Assembly (NCBI RefSeq): GCF_027980145.1
Contig: NZ_JAMZNK010000001.1
Coordinates: 62,001-126,000 of the forward strand
Direction of reading: 5' to 3'
Length of the DNA stretch: 64,000 nucleotides
DNA from: Flavobacterium azizsancarii
Lineage (GTDB): Bacteria > Bacteroidota > Bacteroidia > Flavobacteriales > Flavobacteriaceae
Shown: positions 35,271 through 44,478 of the stretch, in pieces
Numbering within the stretch: the first letter of the stretch is position 1
Layout of the letters: every line of letters starts with the position of its first letter
Made by a program: the position numbers and the translations under genes
The notes under the pieces: model-generated
What the model saw: the letters and a program-made list of their open reading frames with translations, nothing else
Database searches by the model: none
Told to the model about the DNA's origin: nothing

Positions 35271-36344
35271 TTATTCAATAACAATTTTTGTTCCCAGATA
35301 GTTTTCAAAAGATTGAATCCCTGCAAAAAGAGCAGTCTTTTTTTCCTTTTCAGTTACATTAAAAAATTCCGTTTCTATTTTTGCATGATCTTTTTTAATT
35401 GTTCTTTTCCATGTTCCAATTACTTTTCCGTTTTCGAGAATAATGGGTTTAAAAATTCCGTTATTGGTAAAAGCTTTAGCCTGATGTTCTAGTAAAATTA
35501 AAGCTTCGCGGGTTTTATATGAAATTAAAATTTCATCAAAAGCAGGAAGAAAATGGATGCTTTCGCGGAAGTTGGTTTCATACGAAATATCTTTTCCAAA
35601 CCAGTAAACTTGATTTTCAATCTCGACTGAATTCAATTGCAATTCAATTGCATTTATGGCCATTTTGCAGGTAGTTGGCGGAAAACCAGACCACCAAGAA
35701 AAGTCAAGAAGTGTAGCAGGGCCGTGGCTTTCGAAGTAACGTTTGGCTAATTTAGAAAGTGCTTCTTCTTTGGTTAATTTTATCGAAGGTCTCGTAACTC
35801 TTTCTTCAAGTAAGGCATACGTTATTTGCTTTCCTTTCATTTTTCCGTTACAAACCAAACCGTCCAATTCAGCATTCATCATAATAGCGGCACTCAAAAA
35901 ATGTTCGCTTGACGTCTTTTTTATATTAAGTTGCTGCATGATTTCATCACGGGTCAGATGATTATTTCCTGCTAACATTTTTTCGATAGCCAGGTTAATC
36001 TGATCTAGTTTGTTGAGATCATAACCATATTTTTTGGCAGCTGAATTTGTAAATCGTTTGACTTGCGGAGCTGAGAGATCCAGCATCCAATAAATATCTT
36101 CTGTCGAAACAAAATGCCATGTTGGTCTAAGAATGTGAGTCCTGATAATTTTTGCAGAGTTTATAGCGTCTTCAATTGCTGCTTCAGTAGCCTCACATCT
36201 GGAACCAATCGCCCATTTTGCCATTGCATAATCCTGAGCCTGCATCGCGCCAAGATGACGAACTATTTCAACAGGAGAACTTGGGTTCGTTTCAAGAAGC
36301 TTTTGCGCAGCAAGACGGTGATGTGAAATTTCCTTATGCGTCAT
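35271..36344 (-). CDS. Winged-helix DNA glycosylase, AlkZ/AlkX-like (HTH_42 family)
   Basis: A 357-residue HTH_42 (DUF1006-type) protein. AlkZ-type members remove alkylated bases and can unhook interstrand crosslinks. The catalytic QxQ motif is visible as Q35-A-Q37 (LGAMQAQDYAMAKWAIG). Also typical are RTHILRPTWHFVS (near 69-81), WSGFPPTTCKMAI, and LPAFDEILISYKTR. No leader. It is the last of three same-strand genes that also include a DEDDy exonuclease and an O6-alkylguanine transferase. Damage specificity is inferred from the motif and neighbours only. Confidence 0.75.
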   Translation of the reverse strand: MTHKEISHHRLAAQKLLETNPSSPVEIVRHLGAMQAQDYAMAKWAIGSRCEATEAAIEDAINSAKIIRTHILRPTWHFVSTEDIYWMLDLSAPQVKRFTNSAAKKYGYDLNKLDQINLAIEKMLAGNNHLTRDEIMQQLNIKKTSSEHFLSAAIMMNAELDGLVCNGKMKGKQITYALLEERVTRPSIKLTKEEALSKLAKRYFESHGPATLLDFSWWSGFPPTTCKMAINAIELQLNSVEIENQVYWFGKDISYETNFRESIHFLPAFDEILISYKTREALILLEHQAKAFTNNGIFKPIILENGKVIGTWKRTIKKDHAKIETEFFNVTEKEKKTALFAGIQSFENYLGTKIVIE

Positions 36345-36408
36345 TATCTAAAGCATTAATTTTAAACTTTGAACCTTTGTGGCTATTTATCTTTGTACCT
36401 CCAAAAAA

Positions 36409-37122
36409 CTATACATGAATAATTTCATCATCAATTAATAAATCTTCACGTCGCAAACGCAGGAAAACCTGAGCTACTGCAATCGTATCTTTCTCACAAT
36501 AGGTTACAATTCGGTCAATATCTTTCTCGACATAAAAAACATGTCCCACCTGACTTCCGTCAATATCTCCTTTTGGAGAGGGAACACCAAGAATTTTGGT
36601 CAATAATTTTAGAGAGGTAAAGTGTTTGTAATCACCAAATTTCCATAATTCTAAAGTGTCTAAATGCGGAATCTCCCAAGGCTTTTTCCCAAATAAGTTC
36701 AATTTATCCGGAATTGCGATCTGATTGATAATCATGCGTCGGGCAATAAACGGAATGTCAAATTCTTTTGCGTTATGTCCGCACAAAAGATGTTGCGGAT
36801 GATTAAAATGATTGTTTAATAAATTATTAAAGTCTTTTAGAATCTTTTTTTCATCTCCGAAGAACGAAGTCACACGAAAATTTCGAATATCTCCTTTGAT
36901 GGTAAAATATCCAACAGAAATGCAGACGATCTTCCCGAATTCAGCCCAAATCCCTGCACGATCGTAAAATTCTTCCGGCGTAAACTCGTCTTTTCTTTGG
37001 TATTGCGTTTTATGGTCCCAAAGTGATTGCATTTCTACATCAAGCGAATTAAAGTCTTCTTCTTCCGGAACGGTTTCGATATCAAGAAATAGAATATTAT
37101 TGAGGTTTATTTTTTCAATCAT
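36409..37122 (-). CDS. DEDDy-type 3'-5' exonuclease (PolB-exonuclease-like)
   Basis: A 237-residue RNase H-fold exonuclease. The ATG at 37122 is preferred over an upstream start at 37158 because it precedes the domain directly. Motifs: DIE in ILFLDIETVPEE (Exo I), HNAKEFDIPFI (Exo II), and YCEKD (Exo III with tyrosine). This is the predicted 3'-5' exonuclease family related to the PolB proofreading domain; it degrades DNA or RNA ends. Gap to the downstream AlkZ-like gene is 64 bases and to the upstream ogt 128 bases. Confidence 0.85.
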   Translation of the reverse strand: MIEKINLNNILFLDIETVPEEEDFNSLDVEMQSLWDHKTQYQRKDEFTPEEFYDRAGIWAEFGKIVCISVGYFTIKGDIRNFRVTSFFGDEKKILKDFNNLLNNHFNHPQHLLCGHNAKEFDIPFIARRMIINQIAIPDKLNLFGKKPWEIPHLDTLELWKFGDYKHFTSLKLLTKILGVPSPKGDIDGSQVGHVFYVEKDIDRIVTYCEKDTIAVAQVFLRLRREDLLIDDEIIHV

Positions 37123-37250
37123 AGTTTTTAGTTTAACACGGATCACACGAATTGGCACAGATTAGTTTGAGCAAAACAATTACACGGACTTTCTGTTTTG
37201 TAAATATAAAGCTATAATTTTAATTCGTGTAAATCTGTGAAATTTGTGTT

Positions 37251-37727
37251 TTAAAATAAGCTCTGTTGCGCGCTTGGATTTTCATGTTCTAAAAGCCATT
37301 TCTTGCGAGATAATCCTCCTGCATACCCCGTTAAAGATCCATTTGTGCCAATTACCCTATGACATGGAACGACAATCCATAACGGATTTTTGCCATTGGC
37401 AGATGCAACGGCTCGAATTGCTTTTATATCGCCCAGTTTTTTAGTCTGATCCATATAACTAATGGTTTTGCCGTAGGGAATTTCTAATAGTAATTTCCAT
37501 ACTTTTTGCTGAAATTCAGTACCGCTGGGATTTAGTTTGAAGTCGAAATCAGTTCTTTTTTTATTGAAATATTCCTCTAGTTGCAAAACGGCTTTTTTTA
37601 AAACCTCCGGAATTTCTATAGAAACTTCGTTTGTATCAACATCTGAAACGGAAATTATAGCAACACCATCTTCATCTCCTACAATTTTGGTGATTCCTAA
37701 AGGTGAATTGATGTAAGCTGTTTCCAT
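37251..37727 (-). CDS. ogt: Methylated-DNA--protein-cysteine methyltransferase
   Basis: A 158-residue suicide enzyme that takes the alkyl group from O6-alkylguanine onto its own cysteine. The acceptor is C122 in VVPCHRVIG. The helix-turn-helix with FQQKVWKLLLEIPYGKTISY and the GGLSRKKWLLEHE tail are typical. The ATG at 37727 fits the usual N-terminus better than the longer form beginning at 37754. Upstream gene of a possible alkylation-repair group. Confidence 0.92.
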   Translation of the reverse strand: METAYINSPLGITKIVGDEDGVAIISVSDVDTNEVSIEIPEVLKKAVLQLEEYFNKKRTDFDFKLNPSGTEFQQKVWKLLLEIPYGKTISYMDQTKKLGDIKAIRAVASANGKNPLWIVVPCHRVIGTNGSLTGYAGGLSRKKWLLEHENPSAQQSLF

Positions 37728-37753
37728 AAATTTTGATTTAACCGGGAAGGGCA

Positions 37754-37773
37754 ATCCCGATAGCTATCGGGAT
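37754..37773. repeat. Perfect 20-bp palindrome
   Basis: ATCCCGATAGCTATCGGGAT is fully self-complementary. It is within a 219-base gap that also carries half of the GAGCGGAGTCGAAG repeat (37860-37876). No gene seen in the gap. Confidence 0.65.
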
Positions 37774-37946
37774 AAGCAAAGTTCGCAAAGTTTTTTTTAA
37801 ACCATCTAAGTTATATAAGTAAATTTAAGTTTGGATGTTTCTCGAAGAAACGATTGTCACCCTGAGCGGAGTCGAAGACTAATGAAAACGGGATGGACTT
37901 TTCTCCCTGAAGCTTTGGGATTACTCAGCCAGACATACAAAAGCTT

Positions 37947-38771
37947 TTAATAATTTTCTAACTTAAACAGATAACCTAAACTATCTTCAACTTTTTTGCT
38001 TGAAATAACCTTTTTGATGTTTGATTTTTCAATACTGAATGTTGGCAAAACCAGATTTTGTTTTTTTGCTTTTTGAGTATAATATTCCTCTCTTGTGGGA
38101 TGAAAAGGAGCAACAGCATTAAAAACTTCATTCCATTTTGATTGGTTGATGATTTCTTCGATGATTGAAATACAATCATTTTGATGGATTAAGTTTACGG
38201 GAGCATCTGGGTTTTCCAGGTTTTCTTTCCCTGCCATAAATTTTACGGGATGACGATCTACTCCAATTAATCCGCCAAATCGCAAAATAGTAGTTTCGAA
38301 GTTTTGGTTTTTTTGTAAAATTCTTTCAGTTAAAAGTAATTGTTTACCGCTTTCAGTTTGCGGATTCGGAATCGTCTCTTCTGTAACATTTCCGTTTTCA
38401 TCTCCATAGACAGAAGTGGAACTCACAAAAAGTACTTTTTTTACCGTTGATTTTTCGATAAACGGAATTAAAGTCTGAATCTTTTCTACGAAAATCTTTC
38501 GCGAAGAATTGGATGTATCAGTATTGTTTCCTCGCAATTTTGGAGGAATATCAATAATCAAGATCTCACTATTCGCTAAAAAATCATTGATGTTTTCTGA
38601 AACACTTTCGCTTTCAAGCTCCACCAAAAAAGGATTTGTTCCGGCATTTTCTAAAATCGAAAGTTTACTTTCAGAAGTTGTAGATCCGTTTATCGAATGT
38701 CCTTTCTCTATTAATTTTTTAGCTAAGGGTAAACCCAGCCAACCGCAGCCTAATATGCTTATTTGTGTCAT
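37947..38771 (-). CDS. NAD(P)-binding SDR/epimerase-like protein (YeeZ-like)
   Basis: A 274-residue protein with a Rossmann start MTQISILGCGWLGLPLAKKLIEKGH (GxGxxG near 8-13). An SSTSVYGDE motif (S/Y pair near 117-121) is characteristic of extended short-chain dehydrogenases and of YeeZ-type proteins. Substrate unknown. Separate unit from its neighbours. Confidence 0.8.
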   Translation of the reverse strand: MTQISILGCGWLGLPLAKKLIEKGHSINGSTTSESKLSILENAGTNPFLVELESESVSENINDFLANSEILIIDIPPKLRGNNTDTSNSSRKIFVEKIQTLIPFIEKSTVKKVLFVSSTSVYGDENGNVTEETIPNPQTESGKQLLLTERILQKNQNFETTILRFGGLIGVDRHPVKFMAGKENLENPDAPVNLIHQNDCISIIEEIINQSKWNEVFNAVAPFHPTREEYYTQKAKKQNLVLPTFSIEKSNIKKVISSKKVEDSLGYLFKLENY

Positions 38772-38883
38772 TTTTTTTGAAGATTCAGAGGTTCAGAGGT
38801 ACAGAGGTTCAAAGGGAAAAGTTAAACTTAAAAAACTTTTCTGTGCGACTCTTTGCCTTTGCGAGATTTTTTTAAATTGCTTT

Positions 38884-39333
38884 TTATAAATCGAGGAAAA
38901 AACAAATTTTCTCTTTTCCTTTTGCACCAATTCTGTTGTAAAATTTTATGGCTCTTTCGTTAAATTGAGGCGTTCTCCACTGTATATTATTGCAATTTTT
39001 CTCTTTTCCGATTTCTTTTAATTTATCGATTAAAACTTCACCAATACCATAATTTCTCGTTTCTTCTTCTAAAAACAAACAATCCATATAAATTATATCT
39101 CCGGCATACCAGGTTGAATAGGTGAAATTATAAGTAAGATATCCTACAATATCTTGATGAGCAGCAACAACTAAACAAAATTGTTTTGGCTGTAAAGAGA
39201 AAAATGCTTCTTTCAAACTTTTTTCTTTTCCTTCCGGCGAATAATCGGCTTTTTCATATTCAGCATGTTTTTGACATAAAATAATAAGTTTTGGTAAATC
39301 GGTTATTTCGCAATTTCTTATTGTATATTCCAT
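38884..39333 (-). CDS. GNAT family N-acetyltransferase
   Basis: A 149-residue GNAT acetyltransferase. The ATG at 39333 starts the domain (MEYTIRNCEITDLPKLI); a longer upstream frame to 39495 would run into the LysR gene and is not used. The acetyl-CoA loop is seen as FLEEETRNYGIGEVLIDKLKE and the C-terminal FNERAIKFYNRIGAKGK is typical. Its start overlaps the end of the LysR gene by 16 bases, so it is translated from the same message. Substrate unknown, though small amines such as in the spermidine/diamine class are common for this subtype. Confidence 0.85.
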   Translation of the reverse strand: MEYTIRNCEITDLPKLIILCQKHAEYEKADYSPEGKEKSLKEAFFSLQPKQFCLVVAAHQDIVGYLTYNFTYSTWYAGDIIYMDCLFLEEETRNYGIGEVLIDKLKEIGKEKNCNNIQWRTPQFNERAIKFYNRIGAKGKEKICFFLDL

Positions 39334-40220
39334 TGTAGGTTGATTTCGTTTTGTAGAAAAGTGATGAAATGATGAAAATAGTCCGGATATTCCTGGTTTT
39401 CCCGAATAGCAATAAAGTGTTTTCGCTTTAAGCCGTTTTTGCCAATTTTGATGGCTTTTATCGGATTGTTTTTCAAATGTGGTAACAAGGCCCATTTTGC
39501 CATCGACATTACGCCCATATCTGCTTTAACCATTTCCAGAGAAGCTTCGGTCAATGGCAAAGGAGTGACTTTTCTGGGAGTAACTTTGGCTGGAGCCAAA
39601 ATAAATTGATGAATGGTAACGGTTTCCATCGGAAGTGAATGAATTAATAGATGTTCGTTGACAAAATCTTCGGCAACGACATATTTTTTATTTGCCCACG
39701 CATGATTTTCAGAAACTGCCATCACAACTTCGTCCTGAAAGAGTTCAATATATTTGATGTTTTTGTCTTTGATCTGATCGCTGATGATCGCAATATCAAT
39801 AACGTTTTCAAGTAATTTTTGTAATGGAATATGGGTCGCTTCGGTTACGATCTTTAAATCTACATTGGGATATAAAAGATGAAATTGCTTTAAAACCGGC
39901 GGAAGCCAATGATAACTCGAAAAACATTCCGTACTAATTCTAATTTCGCCGTATTCTCCATACACCATTTGCTTGATTTGAGATTCTGTTTGCGAAAGTT
40001 TATGGAGAATTTCATTCGCCAGTTCATAGATTTTTTCGCCTGCTTTGGTCAAAACCAGTTTTTTGTTTGTTCGCAGGAAAACAGGAGTTCCCAATTGGTA
40101 TTCAGCTTCTTTGAGTTGGTGGCTCAACGCAGATTGCGTCAAATGCAATTTGTCAATTGCTTTGGTGATGCTTCCTTCTTCAACAATTGCTTTTATTAAT
40201 CTTAAATGACGGATTTCCAT
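39318..40220 (-). CDS. LysR-family transcriptional regulator, MetR-like
   Basis: A 300-residue LysR regulator with N-terminal winged helix-turn-helix (about 4-60, LRLIKAIVEEGSITKAIDKLHLTQSALSHQLKEAE). The effector-binding domain is about 90-295. The HTH resembles MetR of proteobacteria, a regulator of methionine genes, but target cannot be proven. The ATG at 40220 is preferred to one at 40241. It is divergent from the rhodanese gene at 40367 and overlaps the acetyltransferase gene. LysR proteins often control the divergent gene. Confidence 0.88.
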   Translation of the reverse strand: MEIRHLRLIKAIVEEGSITKAIDKLHLTQSALSHQLKEAEYQLGTPVFLRTNKKLVLTKAGEKIYELANEILHKLSQTESQIKQMVYGEYGEIRISTECFSSYHWLPPVLKQFHLLYPNVDLKIVTEATHIPLQKLLENVIDIAIISDQIKDKNIKYIELFQDEVVMAVSENHAWANKKYVVAEDFVNEHLLIHSLPMETVTIHQFILAPAKVTPRKVTPLPLTEASLEMVKADMGVMSMAKWALLPHLKNNPIKAIKIGKNGLKRKHFIAIRENQEYPDYFHHFITFLQNEINLQWNIQ

Positions 40221-40366
40221 TCTTTGGGAATTAGAATGCAAAGGAACAAAATTTTAGGATGGCTTTTCTATGAAAAAAAGTAATCAAGTGGATCAATTCT
40301 TTTCGTTTTTATGGGATATATAGTTGAGTTACATTTAAAAAATCATAACAATAAAGCGGTAATGAA

Positions 40367-40762
40367 ATGGAAGCACAAATTAAACATTATGAAAACAAAC
40401 TTGCCTTTGAAATGGATTCGTCTGATTTGTTTGACGCCTTGAATAACGGAGAGAGAATAATTGCTGTTGATGCCCGAAAAGCATTTGGTTTTGAAGCAGA
40501 ACATATTCCATCAGCAATTAATATTCCGCATCGCGAAATGACGTTAGAAAGTACAAAACATTTAGATAGAGAGGTTTTGTATGTAACATATTGCGACGGA
40601 ATTGGCTGTAATGCCTCAACAAAGGGTGCATTGAATATGGCGAAACTAGGCTTTAAAGTAAAAGAATTAATTGGCGGAATCGAGTGGTGGAAGTTCGATG
40701 GTTATGCCACAGAAGGTACAAATGGAGTAAAATCTGGACTGAAGATTGAATGTGCCTGTTAA
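40367..40762 (+). CDS. Rhodanese-domain protein
   Basis: A 131-residue single-domain rhodanese. The active-site loop is C76-DGIGC-N (TYCDGIGCNAS), with a DARKAFGFEAEHIPSAINIPHRE N-terminal motif. The C-terminus ECAC adds another cysteine pair. Rhodaneses handle sulfane sulfur; a second role is possible. It is divergent from a LysR gene across a 146-base intergenic region. Family firm, substrate unknown. Confidence 0.85.
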   Translation: MEAQIKHYENKLAFEMDSSDLFDALNNGERIIAVDARKAFGFEAEHIPSAINIPHREMTLESTKHLDREVLYVTYCDGIGCNASTKGALNMAKLGFKVKELIGGIEWWKFDGYATEGTNGVKSGLKIECAC

Positions 40763-40765
40763 ACA

Positions 40766-40805
40766 AAAAGGGTAAACTTTACGATTGAACGTTTACCCTT
40801 TATAT
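40766..40805 (+). terminator. Terminator between rhodanese and TPR gene
   Basis: AAAGGGTAAAC (40768-40778) pairs with GTTTACCCTTT (40791-40801) just after the rhodanese stop. Confidence 0.8.
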
Positions 40806-40819
40806 TTTAAAACTGGAAT

Positions 40820-41686
40820 TTATTCGATTGTAATATTGTTTTCTGCTGCAATTTTCTTGAATATAGCTTCTTTATTTTCTTTTACCATTTTTTGATAAAT
40901 AACTCCCATTAGCATTTCGGTATCTTTTGTATAGTCTGATTTGTCAGCAGTATAAATTCTGTGGGCAATGAAAATATCAGTAAGCGCTTTTTCATCATCA
41001 TTTATGGCAAAATAGCTTTTTCCTGCACCAAAATATCCTTCGGCATTATCAGGCTGATAGTGTATTAGTTTTTCATAATACTCTATAGCGCTCTTAAAAT
41101 CAGATTTTAAAGTATAAGCCACTCCAATGTTCATTAAGGCATATTCGCCTTCAGGATAAATATCCAGTGATTTTTTATAATATTTAATAGCATTATCATA
41201 ATCCTCAAGTTGCCTGTAACAAACTGCAATGTCGTCGAGTGCCAAAACAAAATCAGGATCTTGTTTCAAGGCGATTTGCAAATTTTCGATGCTTGATTTA
41301 TAGTTTTTGTTGCGCATAAAGCCTTTTGCAACCTGATAAGAGTTTTGTGCCTCTTTATTTTTGGAATCACTATAATAAATATCAGATTTGCTTTCAGCGG
41401 TTTTTGGTACTAAATCAGGGCAAGTTTTACCAATAGTGGCATCAGATTTTTGCAGCAGGCTTTTGATTCCTTCTACGGTATTTATTCCTTCTCGTACTTT
41501 AGCATCTTTATCATTCAAAACAACTTCTGACATTGAATTAGTCAGACAGTTTCTGTAAATTTCTTCGTTTATCTCTTTGCTTTTCTGTAAGCATGAGCAG
41601 GCTTTTTTTGCTATTTTTTCCTCTAAAGTCTGACTGTTAGCATTCAGGAAACTTGTGGCAATAAAAAGCAGGAAAATTTTCTTCAT
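40820..41686 (-). CDS. Secreted TPR-repeat protein
   Basis: A 288-residue protein with signal peptide (MKKIFLLFIATSFLNANSQ). An N-terminal Cys-containing region (KKACSCLQKSKEINEEIYRNC) is followed by TPR units from about 110, such as YQVAKGFMRNKNYKSSIENLQIALKQDP and LDDIAVCYRQLEDYDNAIKYYKKSLDIYP. Periplasmic protein-binding role likely. It is 38 bases downstream of the M28 peptidase gene and may be co-transcribed. Function unknown. Confidence 0.75.
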   Translation of the reverse strand: MKKIFLLFIATSFLNANSQTLEEKIAKKACSCLQKSKEINEEIYRNCLTNSMSEVVLNDKDAKVREGINTVEGIKSLLQKSDATIGKTCPDLVPKTAESKSDIYYSDSKNKEAQNSYQVAKGFMRNKNYKSSIENLQIALKQDPDFVLALDDIAVCYRQLEDYDNAIKYYKKSLDIYPEGEYALMNIGVAYTLKSDFKSAIEYYEKLIHYQPDNAEGYFGAGKSYFAINDDEKALTDIFIAHRIYTADKSDYTKDTEMLMGVIYQKMVKENKEAIFKKIAAENNITIE

Positions 41687-41724
41687 TTTGGTTTAGTTAG
41701 CTTTGGTTAATTCAGAAATGTTGA

Positions 41725-44118
41725 TTACTCAGGTCTGACCACTGGTTTCAAACTATCTTTTGCAACAGCCGTACTGTCTTTTACTGCAGTTGCAGGTGTC
41801 AGGCTAGTTGCAGGTGCTGTATATTTTTTTATTTTTTGTTGAATCAATACGGCATCATTTAAAACAAATGGAGTTGGCATCATCCAGTCGCTTCTTGGTT
41901 TTATTTTTAGTAACGGATTTGTCATTAAATCGAAAGAACTTTCGATAAGATCCATATCAAAAATAGATGATTTATTGATGTAGAAATCCATTATAAGGGG
42001 TTCGTTGGCTACGACATAATAACATAGGATTTTTGATCCGTCACGCTCCAGACGATTTCCTTTTTGATCTGAAGTAGAAACACCATTAGCTTTAAAGTTG
42101 AAGAAAGTCATTTTAGGATTGGCATAAATATCATAACGATTTACCTTTCGGTTTGGAGATATTTTAATTTTTAAATACCTGTTGTTTCCTACAGTACTGT
42201 CTTTTAAGAAAGCAATCGTTGGTTTTTGAAGCTCAACAACCGGTGCGATTGCGCTGTATGTAAAACCGGAATTGTATTTACTCGTTAACGGAAGAGCATT
42301 TAAGCCAACTGCTTTTTGATTTTTTTCTCCCAAGTAACTTTTAGTCCATTCGTCTAAGTTTACATCATAAGTAGTCCAGACAGCTGAGTTTGTATTGGCA
42401 TTATAAACGTATAATAAACTGTTTGATTTTGCTTCTCCGTGTTTATAACCAGAGTGATATCCTGCATAGATGAAAAATCCAATAGATACCGCAAAAAAGA
42501 ACATTGTCCAGATTCCTTTTTTAAAGAAATCTCCAAATATAGGAAGCAATAATCCAAAAAGTAAAACGGTTAGAATCGCACTTCCAAAGAGAATTTTTAA
42601 GCCCAGTCCAATAGGGAACATCAAAATAAATGGTGCTATAATGGCTAAAGCAGGAATACTGAATAACAAGTTTATGCCTAAGCTATAATGTTGGGTGATG
42701 ACAAAAATCCCGAAAAGGATTACTCCAAAATAAACCGGGATGATTAAGAAACCGGCGCCGGTTAAACTATTTGCCAGAAAGGCGTTAATGATAATCCAAA
42801 GTAGCAATGGAGCTACAAAGTGGTTCATTGTGATCTTTGCTTCTGAAAAATGATGATAAAATGCAAAAGAAATTGCAATACTTAGTGCAACAAAAGCACC
42901 AATGTAAGCATGACCATTATAAGTAAATCCGTTAAGGAGATCTGAATATTGCGGATAGATCTGAAGCAGGATTTTCCAGCCTAAAAAGGTAACTAATCCT
43001 GAAACAACGAGTGATCCCAAAAGTGGAACAAATCCTCTGAAAATTTCCCTAAAAGTAATGACACGCTTCGCTTTTCCAATAAAAATAAAAAGAATTAATA
43101 AGCCTAAAGCCACGATGGTCATTGGTATAACCCATGAAAAAGGATAACTAATGAATGAAAACGGAATGCTGAAATAAACATGGTCTTCCGTTGAATCTGT
43201 TGTTGTTAAATCAACATTCGAAAAATATTTTAACAATGGCATCAAATAAGTTCCCTGATGCGCCAATGTCGTTTTGCTTAAATGCTGAACATCGTCTTGT
43301 TGTGTGTGATAATTATAATGTCCGTCTATAAACGCAAAATTGAATCCCTGAATCTTGCCCTGCTCTCTAAAAACGGTAAGATCAGTATCGTTTGGCAGCA
43401 TTTTGTAAATACTGTACATCAACGAATTCGAAACCGGATATTTAGTTTTTGCATTGGCAAATTCTTTTACAAGAGCTTCATTTCCTTTGTTGGTTTCCAT
43501 CAGCATATAACTTGGTCCTGATGAACCTCTTGCTTCAAAGTTAATGACCAAACCAACGTCTTTTGCCCAGGGATGTTCGTTGACAAAAAGGGCTGCGCCA
43601 TTTAATCCTAATTCTTCGGCATCAGAAAAAAGAATGATGATGTCATTTTTGTGTGGTTGTTTGGCGTATAAAAAAGCACGAATTCCTTCCAGAATTGTCG
43701 CTACTCCTGAGGCGTCATCGCTTGCGCCTTTAGAAAACGAATGTGGGGCACTATCATAATGTGATAATAGTAATAGTGCTTTTGTATTATTGGTCCCTTT
43801 TATACGGGCCAGAATGTTTTTAGATTTTACTAAAAGTCCTTTATCATTTAGGGTAAATCCTTCCTGAATAGAAGTCTCTAGTCCAATTCGGTTGAGTTCC
43901 AGTTTAAGATAATTGGCTACAAGTTCATGATTGGTTGAGCCAACATAGTGAGGTTTTTGCGCAATAATTTCGACCTGATTTAGTGCTCTCTCTGTCGAGA
44001 ATTCTGCAAGTGCTTCTTCATCTTTCGAAATCCATTGAGGCATCATCGAGGCGTAGATTATACCAAGAATAGCTAGAATGCAGACTATGGCCAGAATTGA
44101 GGTGGGATTTTTTTTCAT
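41725..44118 (-). CDS. Membrane-bound M28-family zinc aminopeptidase
   Basis: A 797-residue peptidase. One N-terminal membrane segment (about 7-25) precedes an extracytoplasmic M28 domain. Its zinc ligands and catalytic residues are H120 (SHYDSAP), D134/D135 (KGASDDASGVA), E168/E169 (FSDAEELGLNGA), and a downstream histidine in the YHTQQDD segment. The C-terminal half has about eight membrane helices from about 315 to 560 and then a beta-rich domain. This layout resembles FXNA/ERMP1-like peptidases. Peptide substrate unknown. Confidence 0.85.
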   Translation of the reverse strand: MKKNPTSILAIVCILAILGIIYASMMPQWISKDEEALAEFSTERALNQVEIIAQKPHYVGSTNHELVANYLKLELNRIGLETSIQEGFTLNDKGLLVKSKNILARIKGTNNTKALLLLSHYDSAPHSFSKGASDDASGVATILEGIRAFLYAKQPHKNDIIILFSDAEELGLNGAALFVNEHPWAKDVGLVINFEARGSSGPSYMLMETNKGNEALVKEFANAKTKYPVSNSLMYSIYKMLPNDTDLTVFREQGKIQGFNFAFIDGHYNYHTQQDDVQHLSKTTLAHQGTYLMPLLKYFSNVDLTTTDSTEDHVYFSIPFSFISYPFSWVIPMTIVALGLLILFIFIGKAKRVITFREIFRGFVPLLGSLVVSGLVTFLGWKILLQIYPQYSDLLNGFTYNGHAYIGAFVALSIAISFAFYHHFSEAKITMNHFVAPLLLWIIINAFLANSLTGAGFLIIPVYFGVILFGIFVITQHYSLGINLLFSIPALAIIAPFILMFPIGLGLKILFGSAILTVLLFGLLLPIFGDFFKKGIWTMFFFAVSIGFFIYAGYHSGYKHGEAKSNSLLYVYNANTNSAVWTTYDVNLDEWTKSYLGEKNQKAVGLNALPLTSKYNSGFTYSAIAPVVELQKPTIAFLKDSTVGNNRYLKIKISPNRKVNRYDIYANPKMTFFNFKANGVSTSDQKGNRLERDGSKILCYYVVANEPLIMDFYINKSSIFDMDLIESSFDLMTNPLLKIKPRSDWMMPTPFVLNDAVLIQQKIKKYTAPATSLTPATAVKDSTAVAKDSLKPVVRPE

Positions 44119-44130
44119 GATGAATACGTA

Positions 44131-44478
44131 CTATATTTCTTTTTTAACAAGCATAAAATAATCATTGTCCAAAGAGCGATATCCTTGATCATACAGAAAA
44201 TAGTAGGTATTTCCTGTTTTGGTCTGCAAGATATTGGTAAAGAAGTCGAAATCAAAGCCTTTGTTTATCATTTTTTCCCGAGTTGCTTTAGATTTTCCAT
44301 CCATGTTAAGTTCAGACAAAATACGGTAATTTTTTCTTAATTTGTTGTTTACATTGCGCATGAAATTAGTGCTGTCCTTGTTTATCTTGTTATTGTAGGC
44401 ATTTCGACAGCTGTCTGAACAAAACTTTTTGTCTTCTCTGCCTACTATTTTTTCGGAGCATTCCAGGCATGTTTTCAT
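44131..44478 (-). CDS. Small zinc-ribbon protein (DUF2116-like)
   Basis: A 115-residue protein with a CxxC ... CxxxC zinc ribbon at the N-terminus (MKTCLECSEKIVGREDKKFCSDSCRNAYNNK). The remainder is helical and basic with a hydrophobic C-terminus. Start overlaps the end of the upstream GNAT-nitrilase gene by four bases (ATGA), a mark of translational coupling; the M28 peptidase gene follows 12 bases later. No enzymatic motif. A regulatory or chaperone role for the upstream enzyme is possible but untested. Confidence 0.7.
   Translation of the reverse strand: MKTCLECSEKIVGREDKKFCSDSCRNAYNNKINKDSTNFMRNVNNKLRKNYRILSELNMDGKSKATREKMINKGFDFDFFTNILQTKTGNTYYFLYDQGYRSLDNDYFMLVKKEI

Noticed and set aside
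39334..39495. Longer start for the acetyltransferase
   Set aside because: The extra 54 codons lie inside the LysR coding region and lack a domain match; the ATG at 39333 begins the GNAT fold.
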